Source: Gentiana macrophylla
Lineage: Eukaryota > Streptophyta > Magnoliopsida > Gentianales > Gentianaceae
Reading direction: 5' to 3'
DNA: 64,000 nt
NCBI GenBank assembly: GCA_026214975.1
Contig: CM047814.1
Location: 23,139,058-23,203,057 of the forward strand
Position numbers and translations under genes: made by a program. Numbering within the stretch: the stretch's first letter is position 1; every line of letters starts with the position of its first letter. Below the pieces are notes generated by a model. That model searched no databases. It was not told the DNA's origin and worked only from the letters and a program-made list of their open reading frames with translations. Below are positions 46,076-57,789 of the stretch, in pieces.

Positions 46076-46710
46076 CAAGAGGTGCCCTTGGACTTTTATG
46101 CAACACATAACCTTGTATTGTTGAGTTTTACTAGCCGGTCTAATAGAGGGAAGTGAGATGTTGAACATATGTGGCTCGTTTGTTACATTCGCGTTGTTGA
46201 TATCTCGTGTTGTGATCTTGTTGAATCTAGCTGTTTGATGTTGTTGGATTCAATGCTTCTACTCCCTACTAAGTACGTTTGTACTAACCCGTTCGTTATA
46301 TTGTTCCACCCCGATAAGGTGTTGCAGGTTTTGTATTTTCTTGTGAGTGCTTCGAGGAATGACCTCAGGATGCTTTGGAAGTGCTTTGTTGAAGTTGTTC
46401 TCTTTTCAATTAGGTAATAGTTTGAGATATCTCGTTTTAAGAGACTGTTGAATCTTGTAGAAAGTTGAACTTGTGGAATATCATTGAACTCTCGGACTTT
46501 AAATGTTGTAAAGGACTCGAAATTTGGTTTTCATATTCTACCCCTAGCTTTGTATGTTTTTTTTTTCGAGTCGTTTTAATTTCCGCAATTATACTCTCTG
46601 ATGACGTATATGTAAGGCTTACGTATATAATTTGATATAAATTTAAGTTATATACGTGCCGGACGTTCTTTTCCGAATAAGGACTCGGTGTCTGGAAACG
46701 AGGCGTCACA
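46076..46710 (+). repeat. 3' LTR of the gypsy element, left-truncated
   Basis: Matches 43,790-44,413 and ends GGCGTCACA; its left part is missing at the junction with the inverted repeat. Confidence 0.85.
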
Positions 46711-47957
46711 ATATGACTGACCCATTTCGCCGTTAGATGATTGACCTCTTGTAATCAATTAGACCAACGATTGTCACAGATCTGTGAGTAGAGATGCTTG
46801 CGGAAAGTATGTTAGTATTCAAGTACGGAAACCAAGTGCACCGGAGCTCGGTTCCGCCTCTTCATTTCCTTCCTTTCCTTCCTCCGGCCATGGAAAATGT
46901 TGATACAAGAGTAAAGAAATAAATTCGAACAAATAGCAGATGACCGATCAGAAGAGCTTAAAGGGCAATTCAAATCCAAATAAAATCATTTTGTCCTTAT
47001 TGCAACAAAAAAAAAGTGTGGATTAAAGGTTAATTAAGGGGAAAAAGATGGATTTATACCTAATTTTCTCTATTTTATAAAATTACTATAAAGTATCTAA
47101 TATATTAATAGACGTCTTATCATCTTATGAGTTATGGCTGATTGGACATTGTTTTATCTATATAAGAAGGTTCATGAACATAACCGAACTTTCGCGAGTA
47201 AGTTCATGTTGGTTCGTTTAGGAAACGAGCTTATAATCTTGTTCAAACTTGGTTCGTAAAGCTAAACAAACAATCAAACGATCACAACTACTAACGAGTC
47301 AAACACGAACTTATTCGTGAGAGGCTCTGTTCTCTTAACACCATGCCTACCAATACGTTATGATGTTGAAGTTCCTTATCTAACCGGGCACACAAATCAA
47401 AGTATGAACCAAGGAGACCAACAAAACATCACATTCTGACTTGCATTAATTAAGAAGATCTGGAAGACAAAGATACCGGTTATTTACAATAATATGTTAT
47501 CAAGTATTTTCTTATTGAGGATTGATTCTCAACACCCCAACTGATGATATAAGTTTGATTGTTTCAAATATCACACAACTCATAATGTGACCAATTGACA
47601 TTGGTTTTAATTCTATATCATTATATATGTCACTTGGGGTTGATCTTATAATGTATGCTACATCATTTTCTTATTGCTTGTTTTCCTGTCATTAAAGATC
47701 AAAATTCCCGTCATTATTGTATATGTATATGTATAATTGCATATGTACTAATGCCAACGAAAATGTAACACTTATAGTACATGGCACAAAGCTATATTGA
47801 TTTATTGAAGGCAATATACAAGTGCCTTAACATATATTTATCCAAGCTACTTTGCAAATCAACACAAATCATGACGACATCAAGAACCAATTTGATACAT
47901 TGTATAATTAGGATGTTATAAGATAAAAGTTACAAGTTTGTATCATTCATTGCGATA
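46711..47957. other. No gene seen
   Basis: Mixed sequence with a phrase GAACTTATTCGTGAG near 47,310 of the kind found in dispersed plant repeats; no ORF over 60 codons. Confidence 0.35.
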
Positions 47958-48080
47958 CTAACGGCCTTGATTAATCAACTTAATGAAGACGTAGAGAGCC
48001 ACAAGATTAATACATGATCCAATGGCTACAAAGATGCAAAAATTCTTCATTTGGTACTTGCAAGGACAAAGTATAATCAT
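47958..48080 (-). CDS. Small membrane-protein-like ORF, unrecognised
   Basis: Forty codons, CPCKYQMKNFC near the N-terminus followed by a hydrophobic helix of about 18 residues (FVAIGSCINLVALYVFI) and a short charged end. A TATA box lies upstream at 48,670-48,678 and an acceptor-like TTGCAG at 48,135-48,140, so it could be the last exon of a small gene. Other frames of the same exon also stay open for about 40 codons, so the assignment is weak. Confidence 0.25.
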   Translation of the reverse strand: MIILCPCKYQMKNFCIFVAIGSCINLVALYVFIKLINQGR

Positions 48081-48669
48081 CCACTTTCTTTACTCTCAAT
48101 GGCTTCTTCCCAACGGATCCGTGATCCATTTAAGCTGCAATTTCATATGATAAGAGCTAAGTCTAAGAAGAAGAATGCAGAATGAAGGTTCTTAAGGGTA
48201 TCAAAATCAGATTTTGATACCTTTGGACACTATTCATTTGGGGATCAAATATTTATCTCCAATGGGAGGGTTCAAATCATAGTGTCGATATTTCTTTTTG
48301 TTTTTATTAAATATTTTGATGATCTTAATAATTTATATGCGTGTGTTTTTTTTTTCGTATCCATCAAATTTTTTTACTGCAATTATAATTATTTCTGAAA
48401 AGTTATATACAATGTCTATCGTATATAAATCCATATTACGATACGCGGAAATGAAAATTAATTTACAGCAAATTGTAGCTTTTTTTTTATTTAATAATAA
48501 TTCTTAAAAAAAATTATATAATTTCCAAGTTCCGATCATCGGATCCGTGTTTCAGTGCCATTTGTCGAAAAAGATATACTAGAACCTTTAAACAGACAAA
48601 ATGAGAATTAGATTTAAAAGAAAAATAGATGTGAAGAAAAAATATGGATATATTGAGTGTGATGTGAGG

Positions 48670-48678
48670 TATTTATAG
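48670..48678 (-). promoter_or_regulatory. TATA-box candidate, minus strand
   Basis: The minus strand reads CTATAAATA, a strong plant TATA word, about 590 bases upstream of the small ORF. Confidence 0.35.
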
Positions 48679-48680
48679 TA

Positions 48681-49022
48681 TGTTGTAAAAATATATAGTC
48701 GTTGTGTTATATTTCCGTTGCAAAAATATATATGTTGTATCAATTTTTTATTTTTTAAATCAACCAATCAAAAAAAAGAACAAAGCAAGAGACAAGGGGG
48801 GACAAACCCACATGGGCTTGCAGGGAGCACTTTTTAGGCTAAAAAACTTTCACCCGCACGTGTATGTGTTGGGAGGTATTAATGCAAGAGCTTGAAATAT
48901 AAGACTCTCTCACAGATATCACACCTTATTTTGATATTCATTAATTCTTTCCATTAGAGATGTTAATACGTTCCTATAGGGGTCAAAATTTGATTTTGGA
49001 CCCAGCCCTAAGGGTTCAAACC
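48681..49022. other. No gene seen
   Basis: A 63-codon plus-strand ORF (48,704-48,895) has no recognisable features. Confidence 0.35.
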
Positions 49023-49079
49023 AGGGACGGACCCAGTCCATTAAGGGTGGGGTGCACGGCCCCCACTCAAATTTCCGGG
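49023..49079 (+). repeat. Terminal segment of a dispersed repeat; inverted copy at 7,046-7,102
   Basis: Starts CCAGGGACGGACCCAGTCCA and contains GTGCACGGCCCCCACTCAAA. See the partner for the comparison. Confidence 0.65.
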
Positions 49080-50517
49080 TGAAGTTACTAATATACCCCT
49101 CTTATAATAGTAAAACTGTGTATGTATATTATTACAGACAATTTCTACAAAAGTTATTCATTTTGTTCAACCTGGTTTGAAGGCTTTCATATTTAACCTG
49201 GGGCCATGGACCACAATTCAAATGCAACGGCTAATTTACCAATTCAGGTTGCTGCATACTTTTGGTTATAAAAGGGCTATCAACTGAGTTGAAGAAGGTT
49301 ACTGCTCCACCTACCAAAGCTAAGCCTTCTTTAATACTTCTATGAACTATTGAATTAGGCTTTCATTCAAATCTACTTTGAGTTTTAATTGAAATCAGCA
49401 TACATAATATTTTCTGTCAAGTTGTCTGTTATAGTTTGCTACTAAGTTGGTTTGAGACTCAGTTTTAAGCTTGAACAATTTCAGTTAATAGAGAAATTTT
49501 CTAAGGATCATAAGAATAGTTTTCATCATCTGAGAAGTGCATAATCCAACTCAAGGCACTCAGACTTTGAAAGACTGTAGTTTTTTTCTGCCTCGGGTTT
49601 GAACATTGATCTCTCCATGAGACATTATAATCTAGCATACCACTGTAGACCAATGCACCTTGTGTAGTTTTAGTCATAATACTTGTTATGTTTTTTGGGC
49701 GGATTCAGGAATTTTCTTAGTGATCAAGCTCATGATTTTTGATTACTTTGTGTTGTAACTCTTAGTGTAACACTGCTATCTGGAAATAAAAATTCCCACC
49801 AAAGGTAGGTTTACAAATCCAATGTAAAAATTGATACATAATTGGCAACAAGTTTGGTTTTTCATACCATATTGTTGGAACATGTCTCAACACTTGAGTT
49901 CTTTACTTCTACACTTTTATATTGTCAATCTAAATGTCTTGAATGTTTTCATTATGGTATCTTGATTGATCCATCACATTCAAGCATTTCAGTCTTAGAA
50001 ATTCACCAGAACTTGCAAGTGTTACTGCATCGGATCAACTGTCACCGCATTGTGTTATCTGATGTGTTTGAGCTGATCTAAGTTATTCTAAGACTTGTAT
50101 TGTGTTATTTCAAGACTTAACAAATGTTAAACTTACATCTTACCCGCACCTAACCACTTGATCTTTGATCTAACCACATAGTTTGTGGATTAGAACACTT
50201 GCATACTTATCTATCCAAGATAAAGTTTAAGGGACAATTTTAAATGTAAATATTGGGTCAAATCCGTTCACCTTCACTGATTATTGAATTGGACTTCGAA
50301 AGTTCTATCAATTGGTTATTTGTGCTAAATGTTGGATACATCATGATTAATGAGAATGACTTAATGGCTTTCACAAAGCCTCAAGAAGACGTGTCTATTA
50401 TGAGATCACCATAATTTTCTAGAGTTCACTATGCTCACCGGAAAAGAGATTACGAATTGAATCTCTTGACACTGATCTTTTTTTACTAATTTCATTGAGT
50501 ATGACCATTTCATCCCG
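49080..50517. other. No gene seen
   Basis: Ordinary-composition sequence. The 79-codon ORF at 49,842-50,081 and the 129-codon antisense ORF from 50,406 have no recognisable features. Confidence 0.35.
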
Positions 50518-50733
50518 ATGAAAACCAACATTACATTAGATGTGGTTGAGTATATACCAAAGACTAGACAAGAATGTGGGGATGCTGATAAAAAGGTCGC
50601 TGTGAATGCAAAATCTATGACCATTCTGATAAATGCTTTGAATAATGATGATGCTAGACATGTCTCACTGCATAGCTCTGCAAGAGCAATTTGGTCAAAG
50701 CTAGGATTGATAAAAACTAACAATTTGTTATAG
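50518..50733 (+). pseudogene. Copia gag fragment (UBN2 type)
   Basis: The frame carries DADKKVAVNAKSMTILINAL and SLHSSARAIWSKLG, matching the pattern of UBN2/copia gag proteins (D-K-K-x-x-x-x-N-A-K... A-x-x-I-W-x-x-L). Truncated on both sides; no LTR or other domains nearby. Confidence 0.65.
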
Positions 50734-52268
50734 ACGAAATAACATTTTATAAAATTACAGGGTTTCACACGTAATCCGTTAGGTACCAAATACATACAAA
50801 AGCAATATCCTCACGACAAAAAGATAAATTTTATGATTGTGCCATCGACTAATAAACTCAATTGACGTATGTCACGGTTCAAATATTCCGAAACAACAAC
50901 AACAACAACAACAACAATAATAAGCCTTTCACTATTCATATAATTGAATTCACTTATTGAAACAAAAATTGCGTTTGTAGTGTTTCTTTTCGCCACTTCT
51001 AGATGAAGATATAATAGTGTTATAAAGTACTACTTGACATGAGCCCATCCTTTTCACGTGCACTTTTCAAATAGCATGTAAAACGAAATATGCGAGAAGC
51101 TGCCTAGCTGCTTCTACATATATGCTTTAATTTCACCTACTACTTAGTTTCACATATCCTTTTATTTAAAAGATTTTACGATACAACGGTCGTATAAATA
51201 TTATATCAAATAACATATATTATAGTCTTTTATTTTTATTTTATTTTTATTTTTATCGTATATGAAAGGTTAAAAAGGAAATTTTGTAATGTTGTTACTT
51301 GCCGTTTACGGTTGTATCATTAAAAACAATTTATTTCTCCTGTTGTTTACTTCACCATGAAGCATTATTGATAAAAGCTTTGTTGACAGAGACATATGAA
51401 AATGGGAAGAAACTGTATCTTACTACTTGACCCACTTTATTTCAATGTTTCCTGCTAATGGATTCCATCGATCATGAATAATATTTGACATAAAAGCAAT
51501 CCACTTCCAATATAAGTATCTAACCATAGATGATAATGGGCGTTATGTGTAATCGGAGGTCCTAAACCTAAATTCTGTTTTCGGGCCATTGGTTGTATAA
51601 GATGTTACGGTGTAACGGTTATTTTTAGACTATAATATATAAATTTGAATAGAAAATGATATATATAAGTTGATGTAAGACTAAATGTGTGTATTGATTT
51701 AGTGAAATTTTAAAATCTGGCCCAGAGGAAGGTTTCTGAAAGTGGCATCATATTTACAACCACTCATTTCTAACCTCTCACACACGATAAAAGTGTATTA
51801 TGTGAAAGAGAATAAAAATGAGAGAATTTAATGTATATGTATGACAGTATAACCTTCCTACAACTGATGCACCATAAAATCTCTCATTTATTTAAGTCTT
51901 ATTAAGTTTTTTGAATTTATATACACAGAAGAAAGATTAAAATGAGACCCTAAAGATATCAATTTTGAACGGACCCTAGGCCGTGACTTATGGACCTAAT
52001 CCCGTAGACGCCATGGATAACAAATCTCTGTATGAGAATGTAAAATATTATTATTGTAAATGATGTAAATCAACAACAACAAAACGAAAAGAAAAAAAAA
52101 AAGGGTAATAATTCAATTTCATTTTTGAGAAAAAGTAATATCTCAAAATTGAAGCCATTATTTTTAAGTAGTAGTATTATTTGAAAGGGTAAAGTCTAAA
52201 AATGACACAAAATGACTTTAATTAAGCGAATAGACACTACTAAGAAACTTATTTGGTTATAAGGACAT
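50734..52268. other. No gene seen
   Basis: AT-rich; includes an (AAC)n run at 50,892-50,918 that reads as poly-valine on the minus strand. No supported gene. Confidence 0.4.
50892..50918. repeat. (AAC)n microsatellite
   Basis: About eight to nine ACA/AAC units followed by two AAT units. Confidence 0.9.
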
Positions 52269-52394
52269 AAATTAAAAGATAGACTCCAAATATTTTTTAA
52301 TGAAGAAAAATAAAATAAAAGACAATAATAAAAAACAGGCGCATGTTTGGCACATCTTTTTAATTTTTTTATTCATATGGCGCTGAAAGTTGAG

Positions 52395-52408
52395 TTGTTG
52401 TTGTTGTT

Positions 52409-52439
<31 letters not shown>

Positions 52440-52605
52440 CAGGCGTTGAAACAGCAAGGCAGTTTTTTTTTTTTTTTCTTCAGGATTTGAAAGTCAGTTT
52501 TTCTTTTTTTTTTTATTTTTTTTTTAGGATTTGAAAGTCAGTTTTTTTTTTTTTTCTTTCAGGATTTGAAAGTCAGTTTTTATTTTTATTTTACCGATGA
52601 ATTGA
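52395..52605. repeat. Poly-T block with triplicated unit at left edge of minisatellite locus B
   Basis: A T run of about 30 bases ends in CAGGCGTTG. Then CAGGATTTGAAAGTCAG followed by a T run occurs three times (about 52,483, 52,526 and 52,560). Confidence 0.88.
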
Positions 52606-54242
52606 CTATCACGATACTGATAATAACCCGTCATTGACCACAAATGATTCAAATGACCAACGCGACGCATTGACCATCCCGATGCATTGACCACCGCGAC
52701 GCACGACGCGTTGACCAACGCGTGATGCATTGACCATCTCTCGATGCATTGATCACCGCGATCGCAATGACCAACCCGATGCATTGACCATCGCGATCAC
52801 AGATGACCACCGCAATTCATTAACCTCTGCGATGCAGAGACATCGCAATGCAGAGACATCACGATGAAGTGACACGGTGATGCAGAGACACCACGATGAA
52901 GTGACACCGCGATAAAGAGATAGCACGATGTAGTGACACCACGATACAGAGACACCGCGATAAAGTGACACCGCGATGCAGGGACACCGCGATGAAGTGA
53001 TACCGCATTGCAGAGACACAGTGATGAAGTGAAACCGTGATGCAGAGACACCATGATGCAGAGACACCGCGATGCAGAGACACCTCGATGCAATGACCAC
53101 CCTCAATGCACAGACACCGCGATGCAGAGACACCGTGATACAGAGACACCTCGATGCAAAGACACCGCGATGCAATGACCACCCCCAATGCAGAGACACC
53201 ACAATGCATAGACATCACGATGGTATAACATTTGACGATGCAAAGACACCGCGATGAAGTGGCACCGTGATGTAGAGACCACCGCGATGCACTGACAACC
53301 GCGATGCAGAGACATCGCGATGAAGAGACACCGTGATGCAGTGACCATCGCGATGTGACACCGCGATGCAGTGACCACCCCCGATGTAGAGACACCGGAT
53401 GCACGCGACCACCCCGATCACGCGAGACACCGCGATGTTATAACATTTGACGATGCAGAGACACCGCGATGTTATAACATTTGATGATGCAGAGACACCG
53501 CGATGCGGAGACATCGCAATGTTATAACATTTGACGATGCAGAGACACCGCGATGCAGAGACATCTCGATTAAGAGACACCGCGATACAGAGACACTATG
53601 ATGCAGAGACACCGAGATGAAGTGACACCGCGATGAAGTGACACCACAATGCAGAGACACCGCGATTAAGTGACACCGCAATGCAGAGACACAGCGATGC
53701 AGAGACACCACGATGAAGTGACACCGCAATGGAGAGACACCGCGATGCAGTGACACCCTCGATGCAGAGACACTGCGATGCAGTGACCACCCCCAATGTA
53801 GAGACACTACGATGCAGAGAAGCCGAGATGCAGATATGCCTCGATGAAGTGACACCGCGATGTATTGACCACAATAGATCCATTGACCACCGCGATACAG
53901 TGACCACCCCCGATGCAGAGACACCGCGATGCAGTGACCAACCCCGATCGCAGACCACGGTGATGCAGAGAGACGCCGATGATCAGAGACGCCGCAATCG
54001 CAGAGACATTCGCGATGCATTCACCACCGCGATTGACCTCAAATGATGCAATGACCAAGCCAATGTCTTGACCACCACGATAAATTGACCCATCGCGATA
54101 CATTGACCACCCCCGATGCATTCACCACCGCGATGTAATGACCAACCCAATGTCTTGAACACCCCGGCGTATTGACCATCGTGATACATTTACCACCCGA
54201 TGCACTAACCACCGCGATGCATTGACCACCCCAATGCATTGA
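52606..54242. repeat. Minisatellite B1, 16-17 bp unit
   Basis: More than 1.6 kb of degenerate GATGCAGAGACACCGC-type units, the same family as locus A. The edges (52,606-52,800 and 54,020-54,242) use the variant GATGCATTGACCACCGC. Minus-strand ORFs of up to 182 codons are by-products of the stop-free repeat. Confidence 0.93.
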
Positions 54243-54243
54243 C

Positions 54244-54440
54244 CACTCGGCTCGTAAGCTCGATCTTGTTATATTTTATGAAAAATTAAATGAATCCTAA
54301 GAAAATAATCGAGCTTACGAGCCGAGTCGAGCTAGATCGAGAATTTAGCGAGTCGAGTTTGATCTTGCCTTTTTATGGCTCGATCGAGCCCAAAATTTTT
54401 TAGTCGAGTCGAGCTTGAGCCCTAGGGAGTATCGACTTGG
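54244..54440. repeat. Dispersed repeat with GAGTCGAGCT words (copy 1)
   Basis: Shares TAAGAAAATAATCGAGCTTA, CGAGCCGAGT and TATGGCTCGATCGAGCCC with copy 2 at about 55,125-55,262. It interrupts the minisatellite. Confidence 0.75.
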
Positions 54441-54459
54441 CTTGAGTACACCCCTAATG

Positions 54460-54945
54460 TGAATGACACCACCGTGATGCAATGATATCAACATTTTATG
54501 CAGTGACATTGGCAATCATATATGCGTGACATCAACAATTTATACAGTGACATCGGCAATCAAATATGCAATGACATCAACATTTTATGTAGTGACACCG
54601 CGATGCAGAGACACCACGATGTAGTGACCACCCCCGATGCAGAGACACCGCGATGCAGAGACACCGCGATGAAGTGACACCGCGATGTGATAACATTTGA
54701 CGATGCAGAGACATCGCGACACCGCGACGATAAAGTGACACCGCAATGCAGAAACACCACGATGTAGAGACACAGCGATGAAGTGACATCGCGATGCAGA
54801 GACACCGCTATGAAGTGACACCACGATGCAATGACCACTCCCGATGTAGAGACACCCCCGATGCAGAGACACCACGATGCAGTGACCACCCCCGATGCAG
54901 AGACGCCGCGATGCATTCACCACCGTGATGCAGTGACCATCCCCT
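54460..54945. repeat. Minisatellite B2
   Basis: Starts with about 43-bp units (GCAGTGACATTGGCAATCAT...) then returns to the 16-bp unit. Confidence 0.9.
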
Positions 54946-55262
54946 ACTCGAATAATTAACCGAGCCGACCTACTCGAATAATTAACCGAGTCGATCTCGA
55001 GTTTTAAAATATAGTAATCGAATACATCGTGAGCTAATCGAGCTTCATTTAATAATTATTTAAATAAATATATTTATTAAGTTTATTATAAAATATTGTT
55101 TATTATAATTCAAAAAGTATTATTCAAGTCGAGCTAGATCTTGTTATATTTTATTAAAAATTAAATGAATTCTAAGAAAATAATCGAGCTTACGAGCCGA
55201 GTATCGAGTACTTAGCAAGTCGAGTTCTATCTTGCCTCTTTATGGCTCGATCGAGCCCAATT
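54946..55262. repeat. Dispersed repeat with GAGTCGAGCT words (copy 2, longer)
   Basis: Begins with two copies of CTACTCGAATAATTAACCGA (54,951 and 54,972). The right part matches copy 1 at 54,244-54,440. Confidence 0.75.
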
Positions 55263-55304
55263 TTATTCCCAATCATACACAAACCTACCATCAAATTCGT
55301 GTCA

Positions 55305-55490
55305 CTACACCAAGCACCTAGCAAATCTTATTCTCTTCCTATTAGCAATCAAATTATCAGTATACATTGGTTCCCCCAGAAAGGTGTATATTTTGCTCAA
55401 GGACTTCTCATTCCAAAGACCAAGGGGAAGATTGGGAAATTGAATCCAAACCCCAGAGTTGGTATCCATACTAAAATAAAAAAAACTCAA
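55305..55490 (-). pseudogene. LINE ORF1 fragment (DUF4283-type domain)
   Basis: The minus-strand frame contains SGVWIQFPNLPLGLWNEKSL, a leucine/isoleucine segment and RKRIRFARCLV, the pattern of the DUF4283 domain in plant L1-type ORF1 proteins (VWI-FPNLP--LW----LS-I---G-P---D--T---RL-FARVLV). Only about 60 codons survive and there is no endonuclease or RT nearby. Confidence 0.7.
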
Positions 55491-55509
55491 GCATCCTTTT
55501 AAGCAAAAG

Positions 55510-55705
55510 AGACCCGTGATATCAAAATTTTATACAGTGACATCGGCAATCATATATGCAGTGATATCAACATTTTATGCAGTGACATTGGCAATCATAT
55601 ATGCGTGACATCAACAATTTATGCAGTGACGTCGGCAATCAAATATGCAGTGACATCAACATTTTATGCAGTGACATCGGCAATCATATATGCGTGACAT
55701 CAGAA
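55510..55705. repeat. Minisatellite B3, about 86-bp double unit
   Basis: GCAGTGACAT(C/T)GGCAATCAT alternates with GCAGTGACATCAACATTTTA; each half is about 43 bases. Confidence 0.88.
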
Positions 55706-55731
55706 AATTAGACACAAAAAAGAAGGAGACC

Positions 55732-55963
55732 TAACTCCGATCAACATAATTATTTCACCCTCATTCATATTTTTTAGTCCTCTTTATTTTGATATCTCAT
55801 TTGATATTTTTTCGAATTAATTTCAGAAAATCGATTTTTTTTCTTTATAAATTCGACTTCAAACGGCTATATCTTTTGAAATAAAACTCCGATCAACATA
55901 ATTCTTTCACTATAATTCATATTTTTTCGTCCTCTTTATTCTGATATCTCATTTTATAAAATG
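55732..55963 (+). repeat. Direct duplication of about 75 bp
   Basis: CTCCGATCAACATAATT and GTCCTCTTTATT(T/C)TGATATCTC occur at 55,734-55,806 and 55,889-55,962. Confidence 0.8.
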
Positions 55964-56250
55964 ACACCTTATGCAGTGACACACAATAACACTAACATTT
56001 TATGAAGTGACATCAACACCCAAATTGCAAAAACAAAAGCTTTGTAAATTGTATATGCAAAGTGACATATGCAAAGGATGACATCGATGTCAACGCATCA
56101 TTTCTCTAATCAGTAAATGCAAAGGAGATTGTTAAGTCCAAACATCTGGACTTTTCCTCCGTCACTTTAAATAGGGTACTTTGAAGTCCGACTTAATTTC
56201 TCAAAATCAAAAATTTTTTCATAAAAATTGACGCGATGCAGTGAAACTCA
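55964..56250. repeat. Scattered minisatellite half-units
   Basis: Isolated TTATGCAGTGACA, GAAGTGACATCAACA and GATGCAGTGAAACTC words mark the right edge of locus B. Confidence 0.6.
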
Positions 56251-57321
56251 TTCGTACAAGCCTAGCCTTATGACCCATTTCCATCAAATATATGCTGCAA
56301 AAACACCAAGCCCAACCTCAAATCATCAAAGAAAAGACAGCAGCATTCAACCAGCAACTATCAAAAAAAAAACAAAAAAAAAAACAGTTTTTTGGTTAAA
56401 AAAAGAACAGCAGCTTTCCAAGATGCAGAGCAACATTTCATGTCCAAAAAATAGCCTTTGATCCATTGCAATTCTGCAAAAACTAGCCAAATAAGGCTCT
56501 AATAGCCAAGAGAAAACATGCTCTCAGAATTTGCAGCCTTTGTGAGACCACTCCCATAATGAGTGCATGAAAAACGGCATCAAACTTCTTCAAAAAAAAA
56601 AAAAAAAACCATCATATGTGCTTAGGATCATGAAGGAATGACAACAAATAAAAGGGGCCACTAAGGAATGATTGAAGTTTATATGCATTGTTGTCATTTT
56701 AGTTGTCTTTGAAAACATTTCAAAATGGCATTTTTTTAACCACTCGCATCTGTATCGATGGGGATTGTTTCGAACAAAGCTTTGGAACACGAAAAATAAA
56801 TGTATTATCACTTATCAATGGTAAAATTGATCACAATACGATACAAATTGTAAATAAATGTCAAATAGATTCGTCAATACCAACCTTAAATTTAAGGAAG
56901 TAACATCATCATCAAATACCTAAAGTTTAGCCATTGCAGAAAAAAACATTGAAAAAAAAGATAAGTAACAATGAGTACTCATTGGTAATGATTTGGAGCA
57001 TTTGAATATCAAAACAAACACATTTCTCAGTTTCACAACAGAGTATGGATTCGCCCTTAAATACCAAACAAAATTCAAGATTGATCTTCATAGCAAAATA
57101 TAGTTGAACAAAGATGTAGTTACTAACAAATACATCAAAATACATCCATATCCAACAAATGAAAATTATCCCAATAAAACTGCAGCAACCAAACTCAAAA
57201 TCCATCACCATCTTGAACAAAAATTTAAGGGCATATAATATGACCCTATTCATATATACCAGCAACCTGCATACAAATAAAAAAAATTGAATTAGGAAAA
57301 GATTGATAATGCCATGCTTAC
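56251..57321. other. No clear gene seen
   Basis: Contains A runs (56,364-56,384 and 56,593-56,608). Could be intron and 3' sequence of the exon at 57,322, but no further exon could be recognised. Confidence 0.35.
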
Positions 57322-57418
57322 AAGCCTTCAACCTCATCAGAATAACAGAGTGTATTTCATCAGAATCAGACGACTGAACCCAAGCTATATCAGATTTCTT
57401 TCGATTTTTCTTTCCCAT
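57322..57418 (-). CDS. Candidate first exon of an unrecognised minus-strand gene
   Basis: Reads MGKKNRKKSDIAWVQSSDSD and 12 further codons, lysine-rich then acidic/serine, and ends at a strong donor (GCTT|GTAAGC). Upstream on the minus strand is pyrimidine-rich leader-like sequence (CTCTTTGCTTTGCTCTTTTC). No family recognised. The longer open frame to 56,927 is intron-like and hydrophobic. Confidence 0.3.
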
Positions 57419-57789
57419 GGATCAAAAGCAAGATAAATGGGAGAAGAAAAGAGCAAAGCAAAGAGGAACTCAGTAACAATGGATTGCCGGACGGAAAGTT
57501 GCTAGAACCATGGCTGCCGGCGGGAGAAACATCTCTCGATCTAGAATCCACGGCAAGATATCTCCATTAATTCATCGGATTTTGAGAAATGATTTTAGCG
57601 TTTGTAAAACAGGGGTATTTTAGGAAAGAAAGGAATAATATGTCCTTATAAACAAATAAGATTCGTAAGTGTCCTAAATGCCTATTAAGTACTCAAACTG
57701 GTCCTTATAAACAAATATCCATATTTGAAATTGACGGAAGAGGGGCGGGGGCAGAGATTTGAATTTATTTTAGGGGCAGTGGTTTAAAC

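Noticed and set aside
50406..50795. 129-codon minus-strand ORF
   Set aside because: Antisense of a recognisable UBN2 gag fragment; no motifs of its own.
52524..54923. Minus-strand ORFs of 98-182 codons with repeats of LHRGV
   Set aside because: Same minisatellite artefact as at 22.5-24.7 kb.
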